Shown here: in pieces, positions 1 through 9,356 of the stretch | Numbering within the stretch: the first letter of the stretch is position 1 | How the letters are laid out: every line of letters begins with the position of its first letter | DNA from: Hyphomicrobiales bacterium | GTDB taxonomy: Bacteria; Pseudomonadota; Alphaproteobacteria; Rhizobiales; Rhizobiaceae | Direction of reading: 5' to 3' | Assembly (NCBI GenBank): GCA_900471925.1 | Contig: UCGV01000006.1 | Span: 276,206 to 340,205, forward strand | Length of the DNA: 64,000 nt | Notes under the pieces: generated by a model | The model's input: the letters and a program-made list of their open reading frames with translations, nothing else | The model's database searches: none | Told to the model about the DNA's origin: nothing | Made by a program: the position numbers and the translations under genes

Positions 1-1069
1 GCAGGCGATGCCCATGCGTCTCGATGAAGGCTACGGGCGCCTCCTCCAGCGCCTTGTCGATCTGATGCGCCGCCTGCAGCAATGCATCGACGATGGCGGA
101 TCGTTCCGGAAAGCGCTCGATCGCCTTGCCGATCGCGCCGTCCGCCCGCATCAGCGCATCGACGACACCCTGCGGCAGCTCCGTCTCGCGGGCGAGGTCG
201 GCGAGCGTCGAGGGGAGCGAATCGAGGATGGATGTTTCCGCTAGAGAGCCTTGAGCGCTGAGCTTCAGATGCAGCGGCCATTCGGTGTCGCCGACATCGG
301 ACCAGCGGCCCATGCCCTGAGAGGCATGGTAATACCGTGACCATTCGCCGATATGGTCATAGCTCACACCGCTGACGGGTTCGAGGCTGGTGGCCTCGAG
401 CGGCAGCGTCATGACCGGTGGCGGAACTTCGTCATCATAGGTATCGCCACCGCCGGACCAGGCGGGCAGATAGAATTTTGCAACCTGCCAGGGCGTCAGA
501 CCCTCGTCGAAATGTTCTGGAAAGGCTGAAGGATCGGCGGCAAGCCCTACAGCAGTTTCCGCCGCACGTGTCATGGCGCGGTGATGCCCATGCTGTCCCG
601 GCACGTCGAGGAAGGTCGGCAGCACGATATCGGGACGTTCAGTGCGGTAGGCCCGCACCAGCCGCTCGACGATGCGCTTTTCGCCCCAACGGTCGAAGGT
701 CCGGTCGCCGTTCTTGGAGAAACCGAAATCATGGATCGGATCTTCCGGACCGTGCCCGAGCCAATGCACGTCGGCATCCAGTTCAAACGCGGCCTCTTCC
801 ATCTCGCGGCTGCGCATGATGCCGAGCGCGCCGAGCCGTTCCGGTCCGAGCGCATTCTGTCCGCCTTCGCCGCGCGTCGAGCAGGCGACGATGACGCGCA
901 TGCCGAGGCCGAGCCGCAGATAGGCGAGCAGGCCGTTGTGCTCGTCATCGGGATGGGCGCCGGTATTCATCATAGTGACGGTCGAGGTCAGGCGGGACAG
1001 CGCCCGGTGCAGCCGCGTGAGCGAAAGGCTCCGCTTCTGTTTCTCAATACGGTCTCGATCGGTCAGCAT
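1..1069 (-). CDS. PIG-L family deacetylase, C-terminus cut by window edge
   Basis: At least 356 residues are readable from an ATG at 1069; the 3' end lies beyond the left edge. The N-terminal part carries the PIG-L/LmbE zinc motif AHPDDE (residues 38-43), a TRGEGGQN segment (about 65-72) and a later HGHH (160-163) that fits the second metal-binding element. Known PIG-L enzymes hydrolyse N-acetyl groups from GlcNAc-containing conjugates. The fragment is already longer than single-domain members (about 230-300 residues), so a C-terminal domain of unknown role is present. The start is supported by a GGAGG-like site 5 bases upstream. It lies 35 bases behind the ROK regulator on the same strand, so the two probably share a transcript. 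Substrate is unknown; involvement with the divergent sugar operon is inference. Confidence 0.85.
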   Translation of the reverse strand, partial: MLTDRDRIEKQKRSLSLTRLHRALSRLTSTVTMMNTGAHPDDEHNGLLAYLRLGLGMRVIVACSTRGEGGQNALGPERLGALGIMRSREMEEAAFELDADVHWLGHGPEDPIHDFGFSKNGDRTFDRWGEKRIVERLVRAYRTERPDIVLPTFLDVPGQHGHHRAMTRAAETAVGLAADPSAFPEHFDEGLTPWQVAKFYLPAWSGGGDTYDDEVPPPVMTLPLEATSLEPVSGVSYDHIGEWSRYYHASQGMGRWSDVGDTEWPLHLKLSAQGSLAETSILDSLPSTLADLARETELPQGVVDALMRADGAIGKAIERFPERSAIVDALLQAAHQIDKALEEAPVAFIETHGHRL

Positions 1070-1104
1070 GGTTCCTCCGTTGGGGCAGACCGGCGGCTAG
1101 CATC

Positions 1105-2322
1105 TTATGCTGCGTTATCGGCGGCGGTCGGTGATATGTCGAGTTTTGGGGTAACGGCTTCGAAAAGCGGCAGTGCCGCGGCGCCAAGGGCCGCCGTCAG
1201 CTGGCCGGTCTGGCCGCGGATGACACGCGGCAGAGCGCGCGTGCGCCGGCTGGCGACGGAGACGGGAAGCGTCTGCATGGCTGCGACGATTTCGTCTATG
1301 ATGGCATCGGGCAGGGCGCCGCCGAGGATGACGGTCTCCGGATCGAGAACGTTTTCCAGCATCGCCACCATTGGCGAAAGATAGTCCGCGGTCTCCGCAA
1401 TCCATTCCTTTACGACGGCGTTGCCCTCCCGGTGCAGCCCTTCGATCGCCGCAAAATCGGTATTCTCGTAACCGGCCTCGGTGAGTTTTTCCTTCAGTGC
1501 ATGCAGTGAAGCGTACCGCTCGAGACAGCCGCGCTGGCCGCAGGGGCAGGGCTTGCCGCGTGGCGCGACAACGACATGGCCGATTTCGCCGGCATTGCCG
1601 AAGGCGCCACGGAAGGGTGCGCCATCATGGATCAGGCCGAGACCGACACCGACACCAAAATAGATCATGCAGAAATTGGAGATCGCGCGGCCCGCACCGA
1701 ACAGTCGCTCGCCGACGGCCGCCGCGTTCGCATCGTTTTCGACGATGACGGTCTCGCCGCTCGCCTCGCTCAGCACTTCCGCCGGATTGATGCTGCTCCA
1801 GCCGGGCAGGGTGGTCGGGCCGACCGAACTCATCCCTTCGATCTCGAAAGGACCGGGCATGACGACGCCGATGCCGAGAAGCTTGGAAGGAAAGCGCTTG
1901 CGAACCTTCCTCACCTCGCCGGCAAACAGCGGAACGATATGTTCCGGGCTGGTATTCTCGACCGGCATGATCGTTTCCGAGCGCACCTTGCCGGAAAGGT
2001 CCAGCACCGTCGTCACCATGTGGTCGGCGGCGATTTCGACACCGATGGTGACGGCGCCGTCTGGGTTGACGGCAAACTGAATCGGCGGCTGGCCGCGGCC
2101 GGAGCGAAGCCTTCCGATTTCCATCAGCAGCTCTTCGCTGACAAGCTCATCGACAATGTTGGCAACTGCCTGCGCGGTCAGGTGCGTGAGCTTGGCGATA
2201 TGCATGCGGCCGAGCGAACCGTGCATGCGCACGACATCGAGCACGACGCGACGATTGTGGTCGCGGCTGCGCTCGGGGTTCTTACCCATCGCGATCTGCT
2301 GCTTGCCGGATTGCCGTGTCAT
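1105..2322 (-). CDS. ROK family transcriptional regulator
   Basis: A 405-residue protein with an N-terminal winged helix-turn-helix (about residues 25-70) and a ROK sugar-kinase-like domain. Visible ROK marks are ENDANAAAVGE (195-205), GNAGEIGH (242-249) and the zinc motif CPCGQRGC (259-266). Regulators of this NagC/Mlc/XylR type usually repress sugar genes and are released by a sugar or sugar phosphate. It is divergent from a family-1 sugar ABC operon and upstream of a PIG-L deacetylase, so it probably controls both. GGAGAG sits directly before the ATG at 2320-2322; an alternative ATG 12 codons in (2289) is possible because that first site is very close to the start. Confidence 0.9.
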   Translation of the reverse strand: MTRQSGKQQIAMGKNPERSRDHNRRVVLDVVRMHGSLGRMHIAKLTHLTAQAVANIVDELVSEELLMEIGRLRSGRGQPPIQFAVNPDGAVTIGVEIAADHMVTTVLDLSGKVRSETIMPVENTSPEHIVPLFAGEVRKVRKRFPSKLLGIGVVMPGPFEIEGMSSVGPTTLPGWSSINPAEVLSEASGETVIVENDANAAAVGERLFGAGRAISNFCMIYFGVGVGLGLIHDGAPFRGAFGNAGEIGHVVVAPRGKPCPCGQRGCLERYASLHALKEKLTEAGYENTDFAAIEGLHREGNAVVKEWIAETADYLSPMVAMLENVLDPETVILGGALPDAIIDEIVAAMQTLPVSVASRRTRALPRVIRGQTGQLTAALGAAALPLFEAVTPKLDISPTAADNAA

Positions 2323-2381
2323 CTCTCCGCCCTCGTCTCTGCCGATATGGATAGCGCCGATATCATGAAATGAGCAATAGA

Positions 2382-2409
2382 ATAATTAAACTAAATTATC
2401 TTATTGACA
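2382..2409. promoter_or_regulatory. Candidate ROK operator with adjacent -35 box
   Basis: In the 259-base gap between the divergent regulator and transporter, ATAATT (2382-2387) and AATTAT (2394-2399) form an AT-rich inverted repeat, the style of site bound by NagC/Mlc-type ROK proteins. A TTGACA (2404-2409) follows at once, oriented towards the transporter operon; I do not see a convincing -10 at the normal spacing. Assignment is inference. Confidence 0.35.
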
Positions 2410-2581
2410 AAACCCTCCGTCCGAACCAGCCTGAAGAGGTCGCAATGCGATGCCGAGGAAGAGGAGCCTCAGTTCCATCTTCCCGAGCCAATCAAATCGG
2501 GGCGCTGTTGATTTGCGGGATGCCCTGGGGAACCGGATAAGCGCGAGCGGCTCGAATGCCGGCTCGGCAATGGAGGATAAT

Positions 2582-3838
2582 ATGCGTCGCGGAATTTTAT
2601 TTGCCGGCCTGTTTGCAGGCATCAGCATGGTCGCGGCCAATAGTGCCCAGGCGGTCGAAATCGAATATTGGCAGTATGTCTACGATACGCGCGTCAAGGC
2701 GATGGACCAGCTGATCGCCAATTTCGAAAAGGCCAATCCCGACATTACCGTCAAGCAGACGACCTTCCCTTATGCCGATTACCAGACGCGCGTCGTCGCC
2801 GCCAATCTCGCCGGCAATGGCCCTGATGTCATGCAGCTCTTCTATGGCTGGCTCGATCAGTTCATCGCCGGCGGCCTGCTGCAGCCGCTGCCGACGGATG
2901 CTTTCGCGCATGACCAGATCGAGAAGGATTTCTTCCCGATCGTCACAGCCATGAAGCGTGGCGACGATTACTACGGCCTGCCGACCGCCGTGCGTTCGCT
3001 GGCGCTCTTCTACAACAAGAAGCTCTTCCAGGAAGCCGGTCTTGATCCGAACAAGCCGCCGCAGACGGTCGATGAATTCGTTGCCGCCGCCGAAAAGACC
3101 GTCAAGCACGATGCCGCAGGTAATATTACCGTTGAAGGCACGACGCTCGACATGGGCGGCCAGGATCACCAGTGGTGGCGTGAAGTGCTGATCCGCCAGT
3201 ATGGAGGCGAGCCCTATACGGCTGATTATTCCAAGGTCACCTACAACAGCGATGCCGGTATCAAGGCACTGAAGTTCTACACCAGCCTGCAGACCGAAAA
3301 GAAGGTCGGCCAGACCGGCTTCATGGATGAAGGTCAGGCTGCCTTCCGCGGCGGCAAGGCGGCGATGACGATCGACGGCACGTTCCGTCTCGGCTCCTTC
3401 GGCAGCATCAAGGATTTCGAATGGGGCGTCACCGAACTGCCGGCCAATGCCGACGGCCTGCGCTCCAACTATGCGAGCTATTTCGCGAACGGCATCGGCG
3501 CCAAGGTTTCGGGCGAAAAGCTGGAGGCTTCCAAGAAGTTCCTCGCCTACGTGACCTCGCCGGAAGCCATGAAGGTCTGGCTCGGCACGGTCGGCGAACT
3601 GCCGGCTCGCCGCGAAGCTGCTCTCACCGACGAAAACCTCAAGAACCCGATCTATGCGCCGTTCCTGAAGGCCCTCGCATACGCACACACCTCGCTCTTC
3701 GTGGATGAAGCCGGCCAGCGCCAGAACGCCATCGACATGGTCAATCGCGTTCTCCTCGAGGGACAGTCGCCCGAGGATTCCATTGCTCAGGCCGCAACCG
3801 CCGAGCAGGAAATCATCGACAATGCCAAGAGCAAATAA
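2582..3838 (+). CDS. ABC sugar-binding protein (family 1)
   Basis: A 418-residue periplasmic binding protein of the MalE/UgpB cluster. Residues 1-24 form a signal peptide (basic start, hydrophobic core, cleavage after AQA). The mature part begins with VEIEYW and has the family segments GPDVMQLFYGW and the FNGKAAM-like FRGGKAAMT. I choose ATG 2582 because a GGAGG sits at 2572-2576 and the signal peptide starts there; an in-frame ATG at 2450 would add 44 residues with no leader character. First gene of an operon with two permeases, a lyase, an ATPase and a kinase. The ligand is probably a sugar or a sugar conjugate; the sequence does not fix which. Confidence 0.92.
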   Translation: MRRGILFAGLFAGISMVAANSAQAVEIEYWQYVYDTRVKAMDQLIANFEKANPDITVKQTTFPYADYQTRVVAANLAGNGPDVMQLFYGWLDQFIAGGLLQPLPTDAFAHDQIEKDFFPIVTAMKRGDDYYGLPTAVRSLALFYNKKLFQEAGLDPNKPPQTVDEFVAAAEKTVKHDAAGNITVEGTTLDMGGQDHQWWREVLIRQYGGEPYTADYSKVTYNSDAGIKALKFYTSLQTEKKVGQTGFMDEGQAAFRGGKAAMTIDGTFRLGSFGSIKDFEWGVTELPANADGLRSNYASYFANGIGAKVSGEKLEASKKFLAYVTSPEAMKVWLGTVGELPARREAALTDENLKNPIYAPFLKALAYAHTSLFVDEAGQRQNAIDMVNRVLLEGQSPEDSIAQAATAEQEIIDNAKSK

Positions 3839-3847
3839 GGGACGGCC

Positions 3848-4795
3848 ATGAGCTCCGCACCCGCGAATACGGAAGGGGCGGCTATCAGCCGTCCCGCCGG
3901 ATCGTTCTGGGATCGGCTGACGATGCGCCAGAAGCGCCTCGTCTGGGTCTGGACATTCCTCGCCCTGCCGATCCTGTTTTACTGCGTGATCCGTTTTTAT
4001 CCGACGCTGCAGGCCTTCTACCTGTCCTTCACCAATTGGAACCTGATGAAACCGCCGAAATTCATCGGCGTTGCCAATTACGTGAAGCTCTATAACGACC
4101 CGCAGTTCTGGAAGGTATTTCGCAACACCTTCACCTATCTCATCATCGGCACACCGCTGAGCCTCATCATCTCTTTCGTCGTGGCCTTCTTCCTGGATCG
4201 CGTGCGTTTCCTGCACGGGCTGATCCGCGCGCTTTATTTCCTGCCGTTCCTGACGACGGCCGCCGCAATGGCCTGGGTCTGGCGCTGGTTCTACCAGCCG
4301 GCCCCGATCGGCGTTATCAATGATGTGCTCGGCATGATCGGCCTGCCGCAGCAGCAGTTCATCCGCTCCGTCGATCAGGCGCTGCCGTCGATCATGGTGA
4401 CCTCCATCTGGGCCGGCCTCGGCTTCCAGATCATCATCTTCATGGCTGGCCTTCGCGCCATTCCGAGCACCTTCTACGAGGCTGCGAAGATCGATGGTCT
4501 TGGTGAATGGCCGATCCTGTGGAAGATCACGCTGCCGCTCCTGAAGCCGACGACCGTCTTCCTCGTCGTCTTCTCCTCGATCGGCTTCCTGCGCATCTTC
4601 GACCAGGTCTACAACATGACGACCAACGATCCCGGCGGCCCGCTCGGATCGACCAAACCTCTGGTTCTCATGATCTACCAGACGGCCTTTTCATCCTACA
4701 ACATGGGTTATGCAGCGGCTCAAACCGTGGTGCTCTTCGCCATCCTGCTCTGTGTCTCCCTGCTGCAGCTCTGGATCCTGAGGGAGCGCAAATGA
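3848..4795 (+). CDS. ABC sugar permease, MalF/UgpA type
   Basis: A 315-residue inner-membrane protein with six predicted hydrophobic segments. The first is near residues 35-55. The EAA loop towards the C-terminus reads EAAKIDGLGEWPILWKITLPLL (split across residues 214-235), the site that docks on the ATPase. Starts 9 bases after the binding protein stop with an AAGGGA ribosome site. Its last four bases overlap the next start (ATGA), which indicates translational coupling. It forms the channel with the following MalG-type permease. Confidence 0.92.
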   Translation: MSSAPANTEGAAISRPAGSFWDRLTMRQKRLVWVWTFLALPILFYCVIRFYPTLQAFYLSFTNWNLMKPPKFIGVANYVKLYNDPQFWKVFRNTFTYLIIGTPLSLIISFVVAFFLDRVRFLHGLIRALYFLPFLTTAAAMAWVWRWFYQPAPIGVINDVLGMIGLPQQQFIRSVDQALPSIMVTSIWAGLGFQIIIFMAGLRAIPSTFYEAAKIDGLGEWPILWKITLPLLKPTTVFLVVFSSIGFLRIFDQVYNMTTNDPGGPLGSTKPLVLMIYQTAFSSYNMGYAAAQTVVLFAILLCVSLLQLWILRERK

Positions 4796-5649
4796 GTGCC
4801 GTGACGACAAACAACGCGGCACCGCTGCCGAAAGCCAATATTCGCCCCGGCGCCATCATCACCTGGACGCTTCTCTTCATCGGCGGCCTCATCATGGTCT
4901 CGCCGCTGCTCTTCATGTTTTCGACCTCGCTGAAGACCGCAGGCCAGGTCTATGACCTGCGCCTCATTCCGGCCGAGCCGACCCTGCAGAATTACATCAC
5001 CGTTCTCTCGGACGGCCGCTTCATGCGCTGGTTCCTGAATTCGACGATCGTTGCCTGCACGGTGACGCTCTCGAACGTCTTCTTCGACAGCTTGGTCGGC
5101 TATACGCTTGCCAAGTTCGAGTTCCGCGGCCGCTACCTCATCTTCCTCGCGATCCTCTCGACCCTGATGATCCCGACGGAAATGCTGGTCATTCCCTGGT
5201 ATCTGATGTCGGCACAGCTCGGCTGGCTCGACAGTTATTGGGGCATCATGTTCCCCGGCATGATGACGGCCTTCGGCACCTTCCTCATGAAGCAGTTCTT
5301 CGAGACGGTCCCGAACGACTTTCTGGAAGCGGCCCGCATCGATGGCCTCAACGAATTCCAGATCTGGTGGAAAGTGGCGATGCCGCTGGTGACACCTGCA
5401 CTGTCGGCGCTGGCGATCTTCACCTTCCTCGGCAACTGGACGGCTTTCTTCTGGCCGTTGATCGTCACCACCAGCCGCGAACTCTACACGCTGCCGGTCG
5501 GCCTCTCGAGCTTTGCCGTCGAGCAATCCATCCAATGGGAAATGATCATGACCGGTGCGGCGCTCGCGACATTGCCGACGCTCATCGTCTTCCTGGTGCT
5601 GCAGCGCTACATCGTGCGCGGCGTCATGCTGGCCGGTCTGAAGGGATAA
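4792..5649 (+). CDS. ABC sugar permease, MalG/UgpE type
   Basis: A 285-residue inner-membrane protein with about six hydrophobic segments and a typical EAA loop (EAARIDGLNEFQIWWKVAMP in the middle of the C-terminal half). The true start is the ATG at 4792, which overlaps the stop of the preceding permease. A longer reading from 4507 runs through the other permease's coding sequence out of frame and is not real. Partner of the MalF-type permease; both should be energised by the UgpC/MsmX-type ATPase at 7167-8198. Confidence 0.92.
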   Translation: MSAVTTNNAAPLPKANIRPGAIITWTLLFIGGLIMVSPLLFMFSTSLKTAGQVYDLRLIPAEPTLQNYITVLSDGRFMRWFLNSTIVACTVTLSNVFFDSLVGYTLAKFEFRGRYLIFLAILSTLMIPTEMLVIPWYLMSAQLGWLDSYWGIMFPGMMTAFGTFLMKQFFETVPNDFLEAARIDGLNEFQIWWKVAMPLVTPALSALAIFTFLGNWTAFFWPLIVTTSRELYTLPVGLSSFAVEQSIQWEMIMTGAALATLPTLIVFLVLQRYIVRGVMLAGLKG

Positions 5650-5652
5650 GAC

Positions 5653-7167
5653 ATGACCGAAACCAATCCACGCCTTGCCGACAGGAGCGTCTTTCCTGAT
5701 CCGGTCTATAAGGAAACGGTGCTGAAGCCGCTTTTCGATGGCGCCAAGACCCACCATGTCGATGGCTTCCGCCGCATCGATCGCGCCCATCTCGTCATGC
5801 TGGTCGAAACCGGCATTCTCGACCGCGAACAGGCCGGCAAGATCGCCGCAGCTCTCGAAGCGATCGATCGCGACATCGACCCGGAAAAGCTCGTCTATAC
5901 CGGCGAAGTCGAGGATTTCTTCTTTCTCATCGAGAAGGAACTGAAGGCCCGTATCGGCGTCGATATCGCAGGCCGCCTGCACACGGCGCGCTCGCGCAAC
6001 GATATCGACCAAACGCTGTTCAAGCTCGGCCTGAAGGAGCGCATCGACGCGCTGATGGTCAAGGCACGCAAGCTGCTCGATGCGATGATCGCCACGGCCG
6101 ACTGGGAAAAGGAGACGCTGATCGTCGCCTACACCCATGGCCAGCCGGCCCAGCCGACCACCTTCGGCCATTATCTCGCAGCAGCGATCGAGGTGCTGAT
6201 CCGCGATATCGAGCGCTTTGCCGAAGCCCGCGAGATCGTCAACCTGAGCCCGATGGGCGCTGCGGCGATCACCACATCCGGATTCCCGATCGACCGTGCC
6301 CGCGTCGCCGAACTGCTGGGCTTTGCCGCGCCTCTGCGCAATTCCTATAGCTGTATTGCAGCCGTCGATTATACGACGTCGACCTACAGCGCGATCGAGC
6401 TGATGTTCCTGCATCTCGGCCGCCTGATCCAGGATTTCCAGTTCTGGACGAGCTTCGAGGTCGGCCAGATCTATGTGCCGAATGCGCTGGTGCAGATCTC
6501 CTCGATCATGCCGCAGAAGCGCAATCCGGTGCCGATCGAGCATATGCGCCATCTCGCGAGCCAGACCTTCGGTCGCGCCCGCACCGTGCTCGACGTCATG
6601 CACAATACGCCCTTCACCGACATGAACGACAGCGAGGGCGAAACGCAGGGCATGGGCTACGAAGCCTTCCACGCGGCCGGCCGTGTGCTCGATCTGCTGG
6701 CCGCCTTCGTCGCTCAGATCAGCATCGATCCGCAGCGCGTGGCAGATAATATCCGCCGCTCATGCATCACCATCACCGAGCTCGCGGATTCGCTGGTGCG
6801 CCTCGAAGGGCTTTCCTTCCGGCAGGCGCATGAGATTGCCGCAACGGTCGCCCGCGCCGTGGTTGCCAAGGGCGGTGGTCTCTCGGATGACGGCTATGAG
6901 CCTTTCCTCGCAGCATTCGAGGAACTGGCCGGCCGCAGACCCGGCGTCGACAAGGCACAATTTGCCGAGATCGTCTCGCCGGAACATTTCGTTGCCGTCC
7001 GCGCCCGCTTCGGCGGTCCCGCGCCGGCACCGATGGCGGATGCGCTTGCAGCCTACCAGGAAAAGGCTGCCGCATTCGCCACACAGGCACAGGAGAATGC
7101 AGCGCGCGAAGCCGCCGCTGCCGAGGAACTTCACACCAGATTTACAGCATTGATGGGGGCCGCCTGA
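5653..7167 (+). CDS. Argininosuccinate lyase superfamily enzyme in sugar ABC operon
   Basis: A 504-residue member of the fumarase/aspartase/argininosuccinate lyase superfamily, which removes fumarate from N-succinyl (aspartyl) or malyl-type substrates by beta-elimination. Seen in sequence: HTARSRND (110-117), the catalytic-loop block [10 protein letters not shown] (283-292), and THGQPAQP (161-168). True ArgH enzymes usually have THLQRAQP at the last place, so the substrate pocket differs; this block resembles adenylosuccinate lyase. Overall length and the first 120 residues are ArgH-like. It lies 3 bases after the permease and overlaps the ATPase start by one base, so it is an integral part of a transport operon, not an arginine biosynthesis cluster. 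I infer a catabolic lyase acting on the imported compound; substrate unknown. Confidence 0.85.
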   Translation: MTETNPRLADRSVFPDPVYKETVLKPLFDGAKTHHVDGFRRIDRAHLVMLVETGILDREQAGKIAAALEAIDRDIDPEKLVYTGEVEDFFFLIEKELKARIGVDIAGRLHTARSRNDIDQTLFKLGLKERIDALMVKARKLLDAMIATADWEKETLIVAYTHGQPAQPTTFGHYLAAAIEVLIRDIERFAEAREIVNLSPMGAAAITTSGFPIDRARVAELLGFAAPLRNSYSCIAAVDYTTSTYSAIELMFLHLGRLIQDFQFWTSFEVGQIYVPNALVQISSIMPQKRNPVPIEHMRHLASQTFGRARTVLDVMHNTPFTDMNDSEGETQGMGYEAFHAAGRVLDLLAAFVAQISIDPQRVADNIRRSCITITELADSLVRLEGLSFRQAHEIAATVARAVVAKGGGLSDDGYEPFLAAFEELAGRRPGVDKAQFAEIVSPEHFVAVRARFGGPAPAPMADALAAYQEKAAAFATQAQENAAREAAAAEELHTRFTALMGAA

Positions 7168-8198
7168 TGGCAAATATCGAACTGCAGGGGCTCGTCAAAC
7201 GCTATGGCAAGCTGGATGTCGTCCACGGCATCGATCTTTCGATCGCTGATGGCGAGTTCGTCGTCTTCGTCGGCCCGTCCGGCTGCGGCAAGTCCACGAC
7301 GCTGCGCATGATCGCAGGCCTCGAAGATATCTCCGGCGGCACGCTGAAGATTGGCGGCGAGGTGGTGAACGAGCGCGAGCCGAAACAGCGCAACATCGCC
7401 ATGGTGTTCCAGAACTACGCCATCTATCCGCATATGAGCGTGCGCCAGAATATCGGCTTTGGCCTCTACACGTCTAAGCTCTCGCAGTCGGAAAAGGACA
7501 AGCGCATCGACGAGACGGCGCAGATCCTCGGGCTGACGGACTATCTCGCCCGTCGTCCGGCGGCACTTTCCGGCGGCCAGCGCCAGCGTGTCGCGATCGG
7601 TCGTGCCATGGTGCGCAATCCCTCCGCCTTCCTCTTCGACGAACCCTTGTCGAACCTCGATGCCCAGCTGCGCACGCAGATGCGCATCGAGATCAAGCGC
7701 CTGCACCAGCGCCTGGGCACGACGATCGTATACGTCACCCACGATCAGGTCGAAGCCATGACGATGGCTGACCGCATCGTCGTCATGAAGGATGGCCATA
7801 TTCTGCAGGCGGGAACGCCGATGGATCTCTATGAGAACCCGGTCGACGTCTTCACCGCGCGCTTCATCGGCAGCCCGTCGATGAACCTTCTGCCCGGCAC
7901 CGCTGCCACCGATGGTTTGCGCATCGGGCAGGGCGGGCCGCACCTGATCGGCGTGCGTCCGCACGACCTTGTCATCGGCGAGGGGGCGGGCGTCCTGTCC
8001 TTGTCGGGCACGGTAACGGCTGTCGAGCCGCTCGGCGCCGAAACGCTGGTGCATTTCGATGTGGCGGGAACATCGGTGATTGCAACCGCACCCGGTAAGG
8101 TGATACCGGCCGTCGGCAGCGCCGTGACTGCCAATGCCGCCGCCGGTGCTCTCTATGTTTTCGATGCAAAAACGGAAAAGGCCCTCGGGCGCCAATGA
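7167..8198 (+). CDS. ABC sugar transporter ATPase, UgpC/MsmX type
   Basis: A 343-residue ATPase with Walker [10 protein letters not shown] (about residues 36-44), signature LSGGQRQRV, Walker [12 protein letters not shown], the switch histidine in YVTHDQ, and a C-terminal OB-fold (TOBE) regulatory domain from about residue 240. This architecture powers family-1 carbohydrate importers. Start codon overlaps the lyase stop by one base (TGATG), and its own end overlaps the kinase start (ATGA). It most likely drives the two permeases upstream in the same operon. Confidence 0.93.
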   Translation: MANIELQGLVKRYGKLDVVHGIDLSIADGEFVVFVGPSGCGKSTTLRMIAGLEDISGGTLKIGGEVVNEREPKQRNIAMVFQNYAIYPHMSVRQNIGFGLYTSKLSQSEKDKRIDETAQILGLTDYLARRPAALSGGQRQRVAIGRAMVRNPSAFLFDEPLSNLDAQLRTQMRIEIKRLHQRLGTTIVYVTHDQVEAMTMADRIVVMKDGHILQAGTPMDLYENPVDVFTARFIGSPSMNLLPGTAATDGLRIGQGGPHLIGVRPHDLVIGEGAGVLSLSGTVTAVEPLGAETLVHFDVAGTSVIATAPGKVIPAVGSAVTANAAAGALYVFDAKTEKALGRQ

Positions 8199-9091
8199 CA
8201 TCTGATAATGACATGCGATCCGCGGTGCTCAGCATCGGCCGGATCTACTGCGACCTGATATTCACGGGGCTGGAGACCATGCCCGTGCTCGGGCGTGAGC
8301 TCTTTGCCGATGACCTGCGAATTGCGGCAGGTGGCGGCGCATTCATCATGGCCGCCTATTCCGCCCATATCGGCCGCAAGACGGTGCTGCTTTCCCGCCT
8401 CGGCACTGATGGACTTTCCAATGGCCTGACAGGGGAACTGCAGGCAAGCGGCGTGGACCTGCGCTTTCTCGACCGTGCCGCCGACGCCGGTCCGCAGGTT
8501 ACCGTTGCCATCAACAATGGCGAGGAGCGGGCATTCCTGTCCCGTCGGGCCGGCGGCGCGGAGCCGGCGACGCTCGCCGAGGCGCTTGCCTGGAACGAGG
8601 CGCGACATCTGCACATTGCCGAATTCGCGACACTTGCGGAAATCCCCGGCCTTGTCGGAAAGGCGAGGGAATGTGGCCTCACCGTATCGCTCGATCCAAG
8701 CTGGGACGAGACTCTGATCTACCGGCCGGATTTCCTTGATCGCTGTCAGGGTGTCGATCTCTTCCTGCCGAATGTCGAGGAAGCCGTTGCCATCACAGGA
8801 TGTTCCGATCCGGCCGAAGCGTTGGAAAGGCTCGCCCGGCACTTCCCGGCTGTGGCGTTGAAAGCCGGTGCGGGCGGTGCCTATTTCGCGGCCGGCGAGC
8901 TCAGGCTCCATCAGGCCGCCCCGACCGTCAAGGTCGTGGATACGACCGGGGCAGGCGATGCCTTCAATGCCGGGCTGATCCACGCCTGGCTTGGCGGCGC
9001 GAGCGCCGATATTTTTCTGCGTGAAGGCATTGCCATGGGCAGCCTCGCGGTCCAGGCCGCCGGCGGCGCTGCGATCCTGCCCGCACGCTAG
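8195..9091 (+). CDS. PfkB family carbohydrate kinase
   Basis: A 298-residue ribokinase-like protein with the PfkB signature [12 protein letters not shown] near residue 249, containing the catalytic Asp and the anion-hole glycines, and a [15 protein letters not shown] substrate-loop segment near residue 50. Such kinases phosphorylate sugars or nucleosides with ATP. It is the last gene of the operon, coupled to the ATPase by an ATGA overlap, and a weak hairpin follows. I infer that it phosphorylates the sugar moiety freed from the imported compound; the exact sugar cannot be read from sequence. Confidence 0.88.
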   Translation: MTSDNDMRSAVLSIGRIYCDLIFTGLETMPVLGRELFADDLRIAAGGGAFIMAAYSAHIGRKTVLLSRLGTDGLSNGLTGELQASGVDLRFLDRAADAGPQVTVAINNGEERAFLSRRAGGAEPATLAEALAWNEARHLHIAEFATLAEIPGLVGKARECGLTVSLDPSWDETLIYRPDFLDRCQGVDLFLPNVEEAVAITGCSDPAEALERLARHFPAVALKAGAGGAYFAAGELRLHQAAPTVKVVDTTGAGDAFNAGLIHAWLGGASADIFLREGIAMGSLAVQAAGGAAILPAR

Positions 9092-9103
9092 AAGGCGATT
9101 GAT

Positions 9104-9128
9104 GCCGTGGCTCTTTCTGGGCCACGGC
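9104..9128 (+). terminator. Hairpin after the kinase gene
   Basis: GCCGTGGC (9104-9111) and GCCACGGC (9121-9128) form a perfect 8-bp stem with a 9-base loop just behind the operon. There is no T-run, so it may end transcription only weakly or protect the 3' end. Confidence 0.45.
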
Positions 9129-9356
9129 TACTTCCGCGAATGAGTGCTGCAACCCTGGGTGTGGTATTCCAGTCTGCAAAATCTTGCTGAACTGCTTTCA
9201 CTGCGGCCGCCATCCAGCTGTTTCCTTACGAATGTTTCATGTTTTCAGCCGCATTTCCGTGCCATCGTCGGGGCAACGGTAATGTTGGGTTCATTTTCGT
9301 TGTGATTATTCTGGCGCGAACAAGCCAGACATGGCGAAGCGTATATCGAGGATGAC

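Noticed and set aside
4720..6672. A 650-codon open frame on the minus strand
   Set aside because: It lies opposite the permease and the lyase gene, whose products match known families. Its product is rich in Arg, Asp and His with no domain, as expected of the antisense of high-GC coding DNA.
5653..7167. Calling this gene argH of arginine biosynthesis
   Set aside because: It lies inside a sugar ABC operon with coupled starts, and the conserved LQRAQ block is changed, so a catabolic role is more likely.
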